From Acidobacteriaceae bacterium (lineage in GTDB: Bacteria > Acidobacteriota > Terriglobia > Terriglobales > Acidobacteriaceae), in NCBI GenBank assembly GCA_003152695.1, contig PMAT01000046.1:21732-82161 (forward strand): DNA of 60,430 nt, in the 5' to 3' direction. Under the pieces are notes generated by a model, which searched no databases, was not told where the DNA came from, and worked only from the letters and a program-made list of their open reading frames with translations. Shown one piece after another: positions 33,470 to 42,174 of the stretch. Made by a program: the position numbers and the translations under genes. Every line of letters starts with the position of its first letter. Within the stretch, counting starts at the first letter, position 1.

Positions 33470-34471
33470 TCACCGGATAACCGGCACCTCAAATTCCTGT
33501 TCTAGCGGCCCAGTCTTGCGGCGTCGCTTTGCGTCCGCCACGATGTGCGTACCCGCGGAGCCTTGCACGGCTTCGCACAAGCGCTCATACGAGGTGATTA
33601 CCGCTTCGTTGCCGCCGCTGTGCAGGAAGCGCAACACCGATTCCACTTTTGGTCCCATGTTTCCCGGGGGAAAGTGGCCCTCGCGCAGATGCTCTTCCAA
33701 CTGCGAAGCGGTGACGTAAGTGAGCGGCGTCTGGTTCGGCTTCTTATAGTTCAGAAAAACATATTCGGTATCCGTAGAGATGGCGAACAGGTCCACTCGC
33801 AACTGAGAAGCCAGCAACGCGGACGCGCGGTCCTTGTCGATGACCGCTTCCACGCCTTGCAGGCGGCCGTTCACGCGCATCACGGGAATGCCTCCGCCCC
33901 CGGTGGACACCACCAGCACTCCGCGATCGACCAAGGCACGAATGACATCCAGTTCCAGGATCTCGACCGGCTCCGGCGAAGGCACCACGCGCCGATAGCC
34001 GCGGGCTGCGTCCTCAACAATCTGCCATCCCAGCAGGCGCTTTTTCTCCTCGGCATCGTGCCGCGAATAAAAAGGCCCGATCGGCTTGGACGGATGTTGC
34101 ATGGCAGGGTCATCCGGCGAGACGAGGGCCTGGGTCACCAGGGTCGCGACGGGAACCTCCATGCCGGCTGCGGCCAGTTCGTTCTCCAGCGACTGGGCAA
34201 GCAGATAACCGATCTCGCCTTGGCTCGCCGCGCCGCAAACATCAAGGGTCTGCCCATACACCACGTCGGAGGCGCGTTCCGAGCGTAGCAATTGCGCGCC
34301 CACTTGCGGCCCGTTGCCGTGCGTGATCACCAGGTTGTATCCCATGCGGATGATGCCGACAATCGCCTGGGCGGTGCGGCGGGTGTTGGCCAACTGCTCG
34401 GCAATCGTGCCCTTTTCTCCGGCACGAATGAGAGAGTTGCCGCCCACCGCGACTAGCGCAGTCTTTGCCAT
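33470..34471 (-). CDS. arcC: Carbamate kinase
   Basis: A 333-residue amino-acid-kinase-fold enzyme that interconverts carbamoyl phosphate plus ADP with carbamate plus ATP. The N-terminal TALVAVGGNSLIRAGEKGT, the THGNGPQVGAQLLRSE segment (about residues 49-64) and VVSTGGGGIPVM (about 186-197), then EAVIDKDRASALLA (about 207-220), are family hallmarks. It lies 75 bp after argF and 60 bp before the ATCase-like gene. In this context it could run in the ATP-forming, catabolic direction on carbamoyl phosphate released by one of the transferases; no arginine deiminase gene is present. Confidence 0.92.
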   Translation of the reverse strand: MAKTALVAVGGNSLIRAGEKGTIAEQLANTRRTAQAIVGIIRMGYNLVITHGNGPQVGAQLLRSERASDVVYGQTLDVCGAASQGEIGYLLAQSLENELAAAGMEVPVATLVTQALVSPDDPAMQHPSKPIGPFYSRHDAEEKKRLLGWQIVEDAARGYRRVVPSPEPVEILELDVIRALVDRGVLVVSTGGGGIPVMRVNGRLQGVEAVIDKDRASALLASQLRVDLFAISTDTEYVFLNYKKPNQTPLTYVTASQLEEHLREGHFPPGNMGPKVESVLRFLHSGGNEAVITSYERLCEAVQGSAGTHIVADAKRRRKTGPLEQEFEVPVIR

Positions 34472-34546
34472 AAGGTCCCTACAGACGCTCTTCGCCAGAG
34501 GTTCCTGGGCTCCTTAGCGAAGAGCGAAAAGCAAACAGCGGTTTTT

Positions 34547-35521
34547 CTACCTCGTCAACTCCAGCGTTGATTCACGAGCCATCTCGCGTTCCGCGGCCCG
34601 GTCTTGCTTCATCAGTTCCAGCATGATTGCTTTTTGGGCATGCAGCCGGTTCTCTGCCTGCTGGAAGACGAACGAGCGCGGCGAATCGATTACCTCGTCG
34701 GTAACTTCATCGCCCCGATGCGCCGGCAGACAATGCATAAAGATGGCATCGGGCTTCGCCTTGGCGAACAACTCGGCGTTTACCTGATACGGCTGGAAGA
34801 TGTTGCGCCGCGCTGCCGCCTCGGCTTCCTGTCCCATGCTTGCCCACACGTCGGTGTAAACCACGTCAGCGCCGAGGACCGCAAGGCTGGGATCGTTGGT
34901 GATGGTGCAGCTTGCGTCGGTCGCGCCGCAGCGCTCCATGGCCCAGGCAACGGCCCCGCTGTCAGGCTCGTAGCCCGGCGGCGTGGCTATCCACACCTCC
35001 GCGCCTAATTGCGCGCCCGCAAATAGTAGCGAGTGCGCCACATTGTTGCCGTCGCCGATGTAGGCCACCTTCAGTCCGGCAATTCGCCCCTTGACCTCGA
35101 GCATGGTCAGGTAGTCCGCCATTGCCTGGCAGGGATGACTGTAATCGGTGAGGCCGTTGATGACCGGAATGCCGGCGTGCCGCGCCATGTCCACGACGAT
35201 GTCATGGGCGAAGGTGCGGATCATGATCCCCTGCACCATGCGCTCCAGGTTCTTGGCGACGTCATAGACCGACTCTCGCTTGCCCAGACTGATCTCGGCC
35301 GGCGAAAGATACAGCGGATGCCCGCCCAGTTCCTCGATGCCCACGTCGAAGGTCACGCGTGTGCGCAGTGACGGTTTTTCGAAGATCATAGCCAGCGTCT
35401 TGCCCTTCAGAGCGCTGGTATATCCGCCCGGGTGGGCCTTGAGCTGGCAGGCAACATGAAGAAATTGCCCGATCTCCTGCGGCGAGAAATCGCGAATCGA
35501 GAGGAAATCTTTTTGCAACAT
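34547..35521 (-). CDS. argF: Ornithine carbamoyltransferase
   Basis: A 324-residue OTCase catalysing ornithine plus carbamoyl phosphate to citrulline, or the reverse. Carbamoyl-phosphate site FEKPSLRTR (about 49-57; S-L-R-T-R is a known variant), SHPCQAMADYLT (about 128-139), ornithine-binding DVWASMGQE (about 227-235) and MHCLPAHRGDEV (about 267-278) are all present, so it should be active. The start is 1 bp beyond the stop of the cDPGS-like gene, so the two are tightly coupled. Whether it serves arginine synthesis or citrulline breakdown cannot be told; the arcC and rocD neighbours favour breakdown. Confidence 0.92.
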   Translation of the reverse strand: MLQKDFLSIRDFSPQEIGQFLHVACQLKAHPGGYTSALKGKTLAMIFEKPSLRTRVTFDVGIEELGGHPLYLSPAEISLGKRESVYDVAKNLERMVQGIMIRTFAHDIVVDMARHAGIPVINGLTDYSHPCQAMADYLTMLEVKGRIAGLKVAYIGDGNNVAHSLLFAGAQLGAEVWIATPPGYEPDSGAVAWAMERCGATDASCTITNDPSLAVLGADVVYTDVWASMGQEAEAAARRNIFQPYQVNAELFAKAKPDAIFMHCLPAHRGDEVTDEVIDSPRSFVFQQAENRLHAQKAIMLELMKQDRAAEREMARESTLELTR

Positions 35522-35522
35522 G

Positions 35523-36866
35523 CTACGTCCCCACTTCCGCCAGCGCCGGCTTGTAGGTTTGGGTGAACTGCTCCAGCATGGTGGTGATTGCGGGCTTGCC
35601 GATCTCCTCGACTTCGTAGCTCACCCGCACGCTGACTTTATCCAGCTTGATAGTGCGTGCCAGGTCGATCGGCGTCGCCACCAGCACTAAGTCGCACGGT
35701 ACGCGCTTGATGGTTTCTTCAAGTTCGTGCCGCTGGACATCGCTGTATCCCATGGCGGGCAGAACTCTCCAGAGGTGGGGAAACTTCTCAAAGGTTTTCT
35801 GGATGGAGCCCACAGCGTAAGGACGAGGATCGACCAGGCTGGCCGCATTGTAGCGATTGGCTGCCACCACGCCGGCCCCGTAAGGCATTTCTCCGTGCGT
35901 GAGGGTGGGACCATCTTCGATCACCAGCACCCGCTTGCCCCTAACCGCCTCGGGATCGGCCACCGTGACCTTGCAGGCGGTCTCAATGACCTGCGCCTTG
36001 GGGTTAAACAGCGCGATATTCTGCCGCACGGTCTTGATTCCATCGGGATCGGCCGTGTCCACCTTGTTGATGATGAGCACGTGCGCGCTGCGGAAGTTCA
36101 CCTCGCCGGGATAGTAGGCCAACTCGTGTCCCGGGCGATGCGGATCAAGGACAACGATATCGAGATCGGGACGATAGAACGACGTATCATTATTTCCGCC
36201 GTCCCACAGGACAACATCGCCCTCCTTCTCTGCCTGGCGCAGGATTTCCTCGTAATCGACCCCGGCATAGACCGTGGTGCCCTCAATGATGTGCGGTTCG
36301 TATTCCTCGCGCTCTTCGATGGTGCAGAGATTCTTGTCGAGGTCGGCCAGCGAAGCGAAGCGTTGCGCATGCTGCGCGGCCAGGTCGCCGTAAGGCATAG
36401 GATGACGGACCACGACGGGGTTCCAGCCGAGCTTGCGAAGCTCGCTGGCAATCCGCCGCGAGACCGGGCTCTTGCCGCAACCGGTGCGGACGGCGCAGAC
36501 CGAGATGACCGGCACTTTGGCAACCAGTTGCGTGCGTTCGACGCCCAGCAGCCAGAAGTCGGCGCCAGCGGCGACGGCGCGCGAGGCCAGATGCATCAGC
36601 GTCGGATAAGCGACATCGCTGTAAGAGAAGACCACCACGTCCACCAGCTCGTCGTGGATGATCTCTTCCATCTTGTTTTCTTCCATGATGGGAATGCCAT
36701 CAGGATAGAAATCGCCCGCCAATTGCACGGGATAACGACGGCCGGCGATGTCGGGAATTTGAGTTGCCGTGAAGGCGACTACGTGAAATTCAGGGTTGTT
36801 TCGAAAAACTACGTTGAAGTTGTGGAAGTCTCGTCCAGCAGCTCCCAGGATAAGCACTCTTTGCAT
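35523..36866 (-). CDS. Cyclic 2,3-diphosphoglycerate synthetase-like P-loop protein
   Basis: A 447-residue protein of the family named for archaeal cyclic 2,3-diphosphoglycerate synthetase. An N-terminal nucleotide-binding-like domain (RVLILGAAGRDFHNFNVVFR, residues 3-22) precedes a P-loop-like segment ISVCAVRTGCGKSPVSRR (about 140-157), then VLWDGGNNDTSFYRPDLD (about 220-237) and VLIINKVDTADPDG (about 265-278), which looks like a G-protein NKxD motif. Bacterial members have no proven function, and cyclic DPG is not expected here. It is the first gene of the operon with argF, arcC, an ATCase-like gene and rocD, so a role tied to carbamoyl phosphate is likely. Confidence 0.8.
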   Translation of the reverse strand: MQRVLILGAAGRDFHNFNVVFRNNPEFHVVAFTATQIPDIAGRRYPVQLAGDFYPDGIPIMEENKMEEIIHDELVDVVVFSYSDVAYPTLMHLASRAVAAGADFWLLGVERTQLVAKVPVISVCAVRTGCGKSPVSRRIASELRKLGWNPVVVRHPMPYGDLAAQHAQRFASLADLDKNLCTIEEREEYEPHIIEGTTVYAGVDYEEILRQAEKEGDVVLWDGGNNDTSFYRPDLDIVVLDPHRPGHELAYYPGEVNFRSAHVLIINKVDTADPDGIKTVRQNIALFNPKAQVIETACKVTVADPEAVRGKRVLVIEDGPTLTHGEMPYGAGVVAANRYNAASLVDPRPYAVGSIQKTFEKFPHLWRVLPAMGYSDVQRHELEETIKRVPCDLVLVATPIDLARTIKLDKVSVRVSYEVEEIGKPAITTMLEQFTQTYKPALAEVGT

Positions 36867-37193
36867 AGTGCATAAAAAGCGTCATTAGACCCATGAAGTG
36901 GGGACACTTTTCTCCTGCCTCTATGGTGCGCCAAGCGCGAACTTCGCGCTGTGAGAGCGGTCACACAGCAGTGAGACATGGGTTGTGGAGGATCTTGCGT
37001 CCCGAATGGGTGGACCGCCAAGAAAAGGCTGGGTGCCTCGTTCTAGGCTGCTTTTGGCCAAGGCGGGGCAGTCACGTTCGCAGGTATCACCCATCGCTGA
37101 CAACGCTCTTGTGGCCCTGGTGGGGAACCGGAAATGTGCGGTCAGCGGGTCTCCTCACTACCTGAGGGCGCTGTGGAAACCGTACAACCTGAC
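36867..37193. other. Gene-free spacer upstream of the carbamoyl-phosphate operon
   Basis: About 330 bp holding the presumed operon promoter. No convincing gene, RNA motif or repeat was recognised. A short imperfect hairpin (GCGCGAACTTCGCGC, 36935-36949) is visible. Confidence 0.35.
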
Positions 37194-38486
37194 TTATGGC
37201 GAGATCTCGAAGACGACACCGCATCCTTGAAAACAATTCGACGATGTGCCGCCTTGCGACGTAGTGCCGTAAAGATTGCCGTGGGCGTCCATGGTCAAGC
37301 CGTCAACCGGCCAGCGGCCATCGCTGCCGCCGCTAAACTCATGCAGCAAACTGTACGTCCACACGCCGCCCGAACGCGTCAGCTTGAAAACCGTACCAGC
37401 GTTGTGGGCGCCGGTGGCGTTGGTGGTGCCGTAAAGGTTACCAGCGCCGTCCATCAAGAGGTCGCCATCAGGCCCGACGGATCCAAAACCGTTGCCGGTG
37501 AAGCTGTAAAGAACGCGAAAAGCCCAGCTCGCGCCGGCCGGCGTCAGCTCGAATACCGTGCCCCCCCCGTTTGGCCCCTGGTCGCTTGTGGTGCCATAAA
37601 AATTGCCCAAAGCATCTGAGATGAGGCCTGAAATCGGATAACCTCCATCGCTTGGTCCTGTGAACCCGTGGATGGTAGTTATCGTCCAGCCGCCGCCGGC
37701 GGGGGCAAGCTGGAAAACCGACCCATCGTAATGTACGTCTAGCGAGGTGGTACCGTAAAGCTTGCCCGTTGAGTCGAAAATCACCCCGCCGTAGGGAGTC
37801 TGCCCCTCGGCATTGCTGAAGCGGTGGAGGACGCTTTCCGTCCAGCTTCCGCCCCCGGGTGTCACCTTATAGACTGTGCCGCAGTCGCAACTGCTCCCGC
37901 CATAAGTAGTCATACCGTAGAGGGCCCCGGCCTGATCGAACACGAGGTCGCCAGATCCGGGCGACAGCCCGTCGTTGCCTCCCTGGAACGCGTACAGCAC
38001 GGTTTCGCTCCACGAACAGAGGCGGGCTCCACAGACAGCCGCCGCTGGAGGCCGCAAATTGAAGGCTACGCCGCACTGGCCGCAGGTTGGGTCTCCACCC
38101 GCGATCGCGGTGCCATACAAAGTTCCGTCCGGGCCGAAAACCACCTTGGCGTAAGGCGAAGCTCCACCCATGCCACCGGTAAAGTGGTAAAGCGGACTAA
38201 AGACCCAATCGCCCCCCTGGTTCGTCAGCCTGTAAACGTCCCCGCCGAATCCCGGTCCACTGGTGGTTCCATAGAGGTTCCCACCTCGATCCAGGGTCAC
38301 TCCGGCTTCCGGAAATGCTCCGTCCTGTGCGCCGGTGAAGTTGTAAATAACGGTATAAGTCTGTGCCTGCGCCGATTGCGTCAAGACACCGGTCAGCGCA
38401 GATACGATTGCCATCGCGAGCGCAGCCCGTGCCGCGATGGAGCGCACGCCAAAAATCAAGTTCCGAAATCGCCCATTACCGTGCAC
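37194..38486 (-). CDS. GloVer tandem-repeat secreted protein
   Basis: A 430-residue exported protein made of about seven repeats of roughly 50 residues. Each has a phe/tyr-G start (for example VIYNFTGAQDG, LYHFTGGMGG, LLHEFSGGSDGR), then a G-x-LYGTT core (DRGGNLYGTTSG, DAHGNLYGTTSQGG) and a VF/VFELTP strand, as in the choice-of-anchor GloVer family, probably a beta-propeller. The GTG at 38486 is chosen because an AAGGAGGGG site lies 6 nt upstream and it gives a clean signal peptide ending SAQAQ; an ATG at 38510 is possible. Function unknown; likely cell-surface. Confidence 0.82.
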   Translation of the reverse strand: MHGNGRFRNLIFGVRSIAARAALAMAIVSALTGVLTQSAQAQTYTVIYNFTGAQDGAFPEAGVTLDRGGNLYGTTSGPGFGGDVYRLTNQGGDWVFSPLYHFTGGMGGASPYAKVVFGPDGTLYGTAIAGGDPTCGQCGVAFNLRPPAAAVCGARLCSWSETVLYAFQGGNDGLSPGSGDLVFDQAGALYGMTTYGGSSCDCGTVYKVTPGGGSWTESVLHRFSNAEGQTPYGGVIFDSTGKLYGTTSLDVHYDGSVFQLAPAGGGWTITTIHGFTGPSDGGYPISGLISDALGNFYGTTSDQGPNGGGTVFELTPAGASWAFRVLYSFTGNGFGSVGPDGDLLMDGAGNLYGTTNATGAHNAGTVFKLTRSGGVWTYSLLHEFSGGSDGRWPVDGLTMDAHGNLYGTTSQGGTSSNCFQGCGVVFEISP

Positions 38487-38701
38487 TTGGCTCCCCTCCT
38501 TGACATCCATCTAATTTGAAAGAGCCCCGAGGAGGAACTTGCTGAGTCTGACCCAGGGGAAGACAAATGTCGAGGGTTTTGTTGGAATATCAGCCACTCT
38601 TCCCCCACAGTTGCAGAAGCTCGCACCGCGGGACGAAGAGCGACCAGCGAGTGGGGGCAGGGCATCTTCCGCGATCTGGGGTTTCATGCTAGAATGCAAG
38701 C

Positions 38702-38965
38702 ATGACAGCAAGCAAGCAAATTGCGGTACTCTCAGTCAGACTGCCCGAACCCGAGTTGCGCCGCATCAAGAGCCTTGCCGCCAGTCGTGGCGTGACCTTG
38801 CAAGAAGCAGTCCATCAGGCCCTTGAAGTCTGGGCTTCCCGCCTCCGGCCGGCGGTCGCATTACCCCTGGAAGCGCTCCAGGGTTCCCTCGCCCGGCTCG
38901 ACGTAGAGAAGCTGCTGCGACAGGAGCGCAAAGCCGAGCTTGCGAAGGACCGGGGACGGTCGTAG
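38702..38965 (+). CDS. Ribbon-helix-helix antitoxin
   Basis: An 87-residue protein with an N-terminal RHH DNA-binding motif (IAVLSVRLPEPELRRIKSLAASRG, about residues 7-30) and a charged C-terminal helix (LARLDVEKLLRQERKAELAKD). Its TAG stop is immediately followed by the ATG of a PIN toxin, so the two make a VapBC-like operon, separate in place and sequence from the modules at 1.7-3.2 kb. Confidence 0.82.
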   Translation: MTASKQIAVLSVRLPEPELRRIKSLAASRGVTLQEAVHQALEVWASRLRPAVALPLEALQGSLARLDVEKLLRQERKAELAKDRGRS

Positions 38966-39379
38966 ATGGGCGACTTGGTTCTGGACGCGTGGGCGGTCAT
39001 GGTGTGGCTGAAGGGCCAACAGCCGGCGGCGGGCCGGATGCGCACTCTGCTGGAGGCCGCCGAGCGCCGCGAACGCAGGCTCGCGATGAGCATCGTGAAT
39101 CTTGGCGAGGTCTTCTATCTTTGCGCGAAGGCCCGCGACCTAGCCTATGGGAGGCGGGTCTTGGAAAGCCTGCATCCGCGGGTGATGACCATCTCGGCCC
39201 ATGACGAATTGGTCATGCTGGCCGCCACCCTCAAAGCCCGGCACGCCATTTCTTACGCCGACGGTTTCGCGGCGGCCACAGCCCTTCTACAGGATGCGCC
39301 GCTGGTGACGGGCGATCCGGAAATGAGGGCCATGGCTGTCGCGGAAAAGTCGCTGCAACTGGAGTGGATCGGTCGCTAG
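38966..39379 (+). CDS. PIN-domain toxin (VapC-like)
   Basis: A 137-residue PIN protein starting MGDLVLDAWAVMVWLKG with the first acidic ligand at Asp7, then NLGEVFYL (Glu), SYADGFAAATA (Asp) and a C-terminal VTGDPEMR. This is the acidic set of a Mg-dependent RNase. It begins at the base after its antitoxin's stop codon. Expected to be inhibited by the RHH partner. Confidence 0.85.
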   Translation: MGDLVLDAWAVMVWLKGQQPAAGRMRTLLEAAERRERRLAMSIVNLGEVFYLCAKARDLAYGRRVLESLHPRVMTISAHDELVMLAATLKARHAISYADGFAAATALLQDAPLVTGDPEMRAMAVAEKSLQLEWIGR

Positions 39380-39464
39380 GCGGCCGGCTGCCGGTTGGAT
39401 TTTGCGCAATCGTTCCACCCCATCAACTCAACCCGAGTTCTTACACGGCTCCGGGCTGCGGGCA

Positions 39465-39494
39465 AAAGCAAAAGGGCGGCACACAGCCGCCCTT
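39465..39494 (-). terminator. Rho-independent terminator after the TPR gene
   Basis: On the minus strand, a 7-bp perfect stem GGGCGGC/GCCGCCC (39474-39480 with 39486-39492) closes a 5-nt loop and is followed by a T-rich run (TTTTGCTTTT). It lies 17 bp past the TPR gene stop. Confidence 0.8.
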
Positions 39495-39510
39495 GAGCAA
39501 AACCCTACAC

Positions 39511-40563
39511 CTACGGCTTCTTCTTGGGCGGCGTCTTGCTTTTTCCGTAACTGGTTTCCACCGGAGCGCCAATGCTGGCCAGCATCTGTTTGGCGGGATC
39601 GGCGTACTTGCCGTTAGGCTCCAGTTCCAGATACTTATTGAAAGCTTCGGCGGTTCCGGCGGGCGCGACCATCTTGTCGCCCTTGACCGTGGCTTTGCCC
39701 ATCAGGTCGATGCCTTTCCAGTAATAGGCATCGGCACGGGTGGGATCGGCCTGCAGCGCCTTGTCGAAGGCCGCGATGGCTTCGTCAACCTTGCCAGTGT
39801 TGGTGAGCACCGCGCCCTCGTTGAAATAGTAGGCTCCCGCATTGGGCGGATCATTCTGCACGGCCGTGGCCCACTCCGCCACCGCTTTGTCGGTCTGGCC
39901 CGATTTGGCGTATGCGTCGGCAAGCGCGCTGTGGTAGGGGCCGTTGGTGGGTTTGAGGGCAATTGCCTTCTGATAAGACTCGATGGCCTCTGGGTACTTC
40001 TTGGCCCCGCGTTGAGCCTCACCTAAGTTTGCCCAGATCACATCCTGATTGGGATCGGCTTGAGCCGCTTGCTGCAAAACGGCGATGGCCTGGTCATAAT
40101 TGCCCGCCGTTTCCAGTTGCTTGGCCTCGGCCAACTGCGTGTTCAGGCCCTTAATTTTCTCGTTTTGCTTTTGCGCTTCCTCAGTCTTTTTCTGCTGCTC
40201 CTCCGAGATGGCAGGTTGTTGCGCTCTGTCCTTCGCCAAATCGAAATCGATTACCCGCTCCTCGCCTGGGTTGACCACTACTTGATTGACAAAGTCGATC
40301 ACCTTGCCGTCTTTGATCAGACTGAACTTGTACGTGCCAAAAGCAACCCCAATCGAAAAATACTCGCCTTTCGAATTGGTCTTCAGATTGACCTTCCGGC
40401 CGTTCTCGGCGTTTAACAGCTCCACCGTAGCGCCTTCGATCGGCTTGCCGCTCTGGTCCTTGGCAACGCCCTTAACCGTGCCCGTAATCTGCGCCCAGAC
40501 CGGAGCCGCGCAGATCGCGACCAGCAATGTCAAAACTATGACGAGGGCAATATGTCTCTTCAT
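39511..40563 (-). CDS. Secreted carboxypeptidase-regulatory-like and TPR protein
   Basis: A 350-residue exported protein: signal peptide (MKRHIALVIVLTLLVAICAA), then a carboxypeptidase-regulatory-like beta domain (ITGTVKGVAKDQSGKPIEGATVELLN through GEERVIDFDLAKD, about 25-115), a Gln/Lys-rich coiled coil (about 118-150), and four or five TPR units (for example GNYDQAIAVLQQAAQADPN, KKYPEAIESYQKAIALKPT). The ATG follows a GGAGG site by about 10 nt. Common in Acidobacteriota, role unknown, probably protein assembly in the periplasm. Monocistronic, with its own terminator. Confidence 0.83.
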   Translation of the reverse strand: MKRHIALVIVLTLLVAICAAPVWAQITGTVKGVAKDQSGKPIEGATVELLNAENGRKVNLKTNSKGEYFSIGVAFGTYKFSLIKDGKVIDFVNQVVVNPGEERVIDFDLAKDRAQQPAISEEQQKKTEEAQKQNEKIKGLNTQLAEAKQLETAGNYDQAIAVLQQAAQADPNQDVIWANLGEAQRGAKKYPEAIESYQKAIALKPTNGPYHSALADAYAKSGQTDKAVAEWATAVQNDPPNAGAYYFNEGAVLTNTGKVDEAIAAFDKALQADPTRADAYYWKGIDLMGKATVKGDKMVAPAGTAEAFNKYLELEPNGKYADPAKQMLASIGAPVETSYGKSKTPPKKKP

Positions 40564-40617
40564 TTTTATTTTTCCTCCAACCATGAAACGGAATGATGAC
40601 TCCTACAGCAAAGGCGA

Positions 40618-41325
40618 CTAATCGCGCAACGGAGTCACGGTTTGCGACGCATAAGAAATAGGATCAACGGCCCCGGCGGTGGCGAAGGCCTTCCGCCGCA
40701 ACACGCAACTCTCGCAAATGCCGCAAGCCCGATCTTCCGCACCGTAGCATGACCAAGTTAAATCGAAGGGAGCGCCCAATTCAAGGCCAAGCGTCACAAT
40801 CTGCGCTTTTCGTAATGCGATCAACGGCGTTTCGACGCAAATTCTTCCCTCTTTGGTGCCCCTGCGGATCACTTCATTGAACGCCTGGTAGAACTCAGGA
40901 CGGCAATCGGGATAGCCGGAGCTGTCCTGCTGCACCGCGCCGATGCAAATCCGGGCTGCGCCCAGCACCTCTGCCCAGCTCACCGCCGCCGACAGGAAGT
41001 GGGCATTGCGAAAAGGGACGTAGGTAACGGGGATGTGCAGACCGATCTCCGGGCCAGCCTCGGGAATCGAGATCTTGTCGTCGGTGAGCGCGGAGCCTCC
41101 AATGGCATGAAAGAAGGGAGTGCGAACGCTGAGGCGCTGCGGAATCTGTAGCCGGTCGCAAATCGCCTGAAACGCGGCCAGTTCCCGGCGCTCGGTGCGT
41201 TGCCCGTAACTGATGTGAAGCGCAGCGGTCGCGTTGGCCCCGAAGTCGCGCACGGCGAGGGCCGCACAAACGCAGGAGTCCATCCCTCCGCTGAGCGCCA
41301 CCACAACCTGTGCCTGATCGTGCAT
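40618..41325 (-). CDS. queC: 7-cyano-7-deazaguanine (preQ0) synthase QueC
   Basis: A 235-residue ATP-dependent enzyme converting CDG plus ammonia to preQ0. The P-loop pyrophosphatase motif VALSGGMDSCVCAAL is at residues 8-22; the zinc site is the C-terminal CYGAEDRACGICESC pattern. The start is ATG 41325; the frame is open up to 41421 only because it reads through a repeat half-copy. With queE and queD upstream it forms a preQ0 pathway on the minus strand, separated from queE by about 155 bp containing that repeat. Confidence 0.92.
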   Translation of the reverse strand: MHDQAQVVVALSGGMDSCVCAALAVRDFGANATAALHISYGQRTERRELAAFQAICDRLQIPQRLSVRTPFFHAIGGSALTDDKISIPEAGPEIGLHIPVTYVPFRNAHFLSAAVSWAEVLGAARICIGAVQQDSSGYPDCRPEFYQAFNEVIRRGTKEGRICVETPLIALRKAQIVTLGLELGAPFDLTWSCYGAEDRACGICESCVLRRKAFATAGAVDPISYASQTVTPLRD

Positions 41326-41339
41326 AGAAATTCCCAGAT

Positions 41340-41388
41340 ATTCTCTGTCATCCTGAGCGAGCGTAGCGAGTCGAAGGACCCCTATTCC
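41340..41388. repeat. Half-copy of the CCTGAGCGAG...GAGTCGAAGG repeat
   Basis: A single arm: TGTCATCCTGAGCGAGCGTA then GCGAGTCGAAGGACCCCTAT. It is the same family as the paired copies at 22.0 and 31.0 kb but without the inverse arm. It lies between queE and queC. Confidence 0.75.
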
Positions 41389-41480
41389 CCGCAGGACCAT
41401 CGCCACCTGGTACTGCAACAAAGCGGAGATTGCTTGGGGACAAAGAACTTCAAACTACTTGCGCTCAGGAATAACCCCGC

Positions 41481-42164
41481 TCAAACGCCTTTCCGTTCGG
41501 GCTCCCAAATGAACTTGTGAATCTGCAGCCCCAGACGCGCGTTCAGTCCATCCGCCAGCATCCATTCGGCCAGGTGCTGCGGATCAACCACGCAATGCGA
41601 AGCATCGCGGCTTCCGGATGCGTCCTTGCGAAACGCCGGGGACAAAATCACCGTGCCGACGCGCGAATTCAGCCCGTGCTGCCGGATGAAGTCGCGCGCG
41701 AATTCATAGTCCTGACGGCTGGCAATGACAAATTTCACTTCATCCTGGCGGCCCAGCGCATCAAGGTTTTCGATGCGAAAGGTATCGCCCTCGCCGGAGT
41801 CAGGACATTTTACGTCCATAATCTTGACCACGGCGGCGGGAACGCTCTCCAACGGCCGCTCGCCACTGGTCTCCAGCAGCACCGTGTAGCCGACGCCGAG
41901 GAGCCGGCCCATCAAGGCGACCGCTTCGCGTTCCTGCAAGAGCGGCTCGCCGCCGGTGATCTCGACCAGGCCGCCAGCGGGCGAGAGGCGATGCACCTCA
42001 GCTTCGATCTCTTCGAGGCCCATGCGCTGGCCACCCTTGAAGGTGTATTCGCTATCGCACCAGGTGCAACGCAGATTGCATCCCGCCAGCCGCACAAACA
42101 CGCAGGGCAGGCCGGTGTAAGAGGACTCACCCTGCAGCGATTTGTAAATCTCGATGATCTGCAT
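41481..42164 (-). CDS. queE: 7-carboxy-7-deazaguanine synthase QueE
   Basis: A 227-residue radical SAM enzyme that contracts carboxytetrahydropterin to CDG. The N-terminus MQIIEIYKSLQGESSYTGLP and the cluster motif CNLRCTWC (residues 29-36) are typical; VEITGGEPLLQE (about 66-77) is the SAM-binding GGE region. It ends before queC and starts 10 bp after queD, so queD-queE-queC read as one operon for queuosine precursor synthesis. Confidence 0.93.
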   Translation of the reverse strand: MQIIEIYKSLQGESSYTGLPCVFVRLAGCNLRCTWCDSEYTFKGGQRMGLEEIEAEVHRLSPAGGLVEITGGEPLLQEREAVALMGRLLGVGYTVLLETSGERPLESVPAAVVKIMDVKCPDSGEGDTFRIENLDALGRQDEVKFVIASRQDYEFARDFIRQHGLNSRVGTVILSPAFRKDASGSRDASHCVVDPQHLAEWMLADGLNARLGLQIHKFIWEPERKGV

Positions 42165-42174
42165 GGAAGCCGAG

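Noticed and set aside
35523-36866. Literal cyclic 2,3-diphosphoglycerate synthesis
   Set aside because: Cyclic DPG is known from methanogenic archaea; the bacterial operon context points to carbamoyl-phosphate metabolism, so only the family name is kept.
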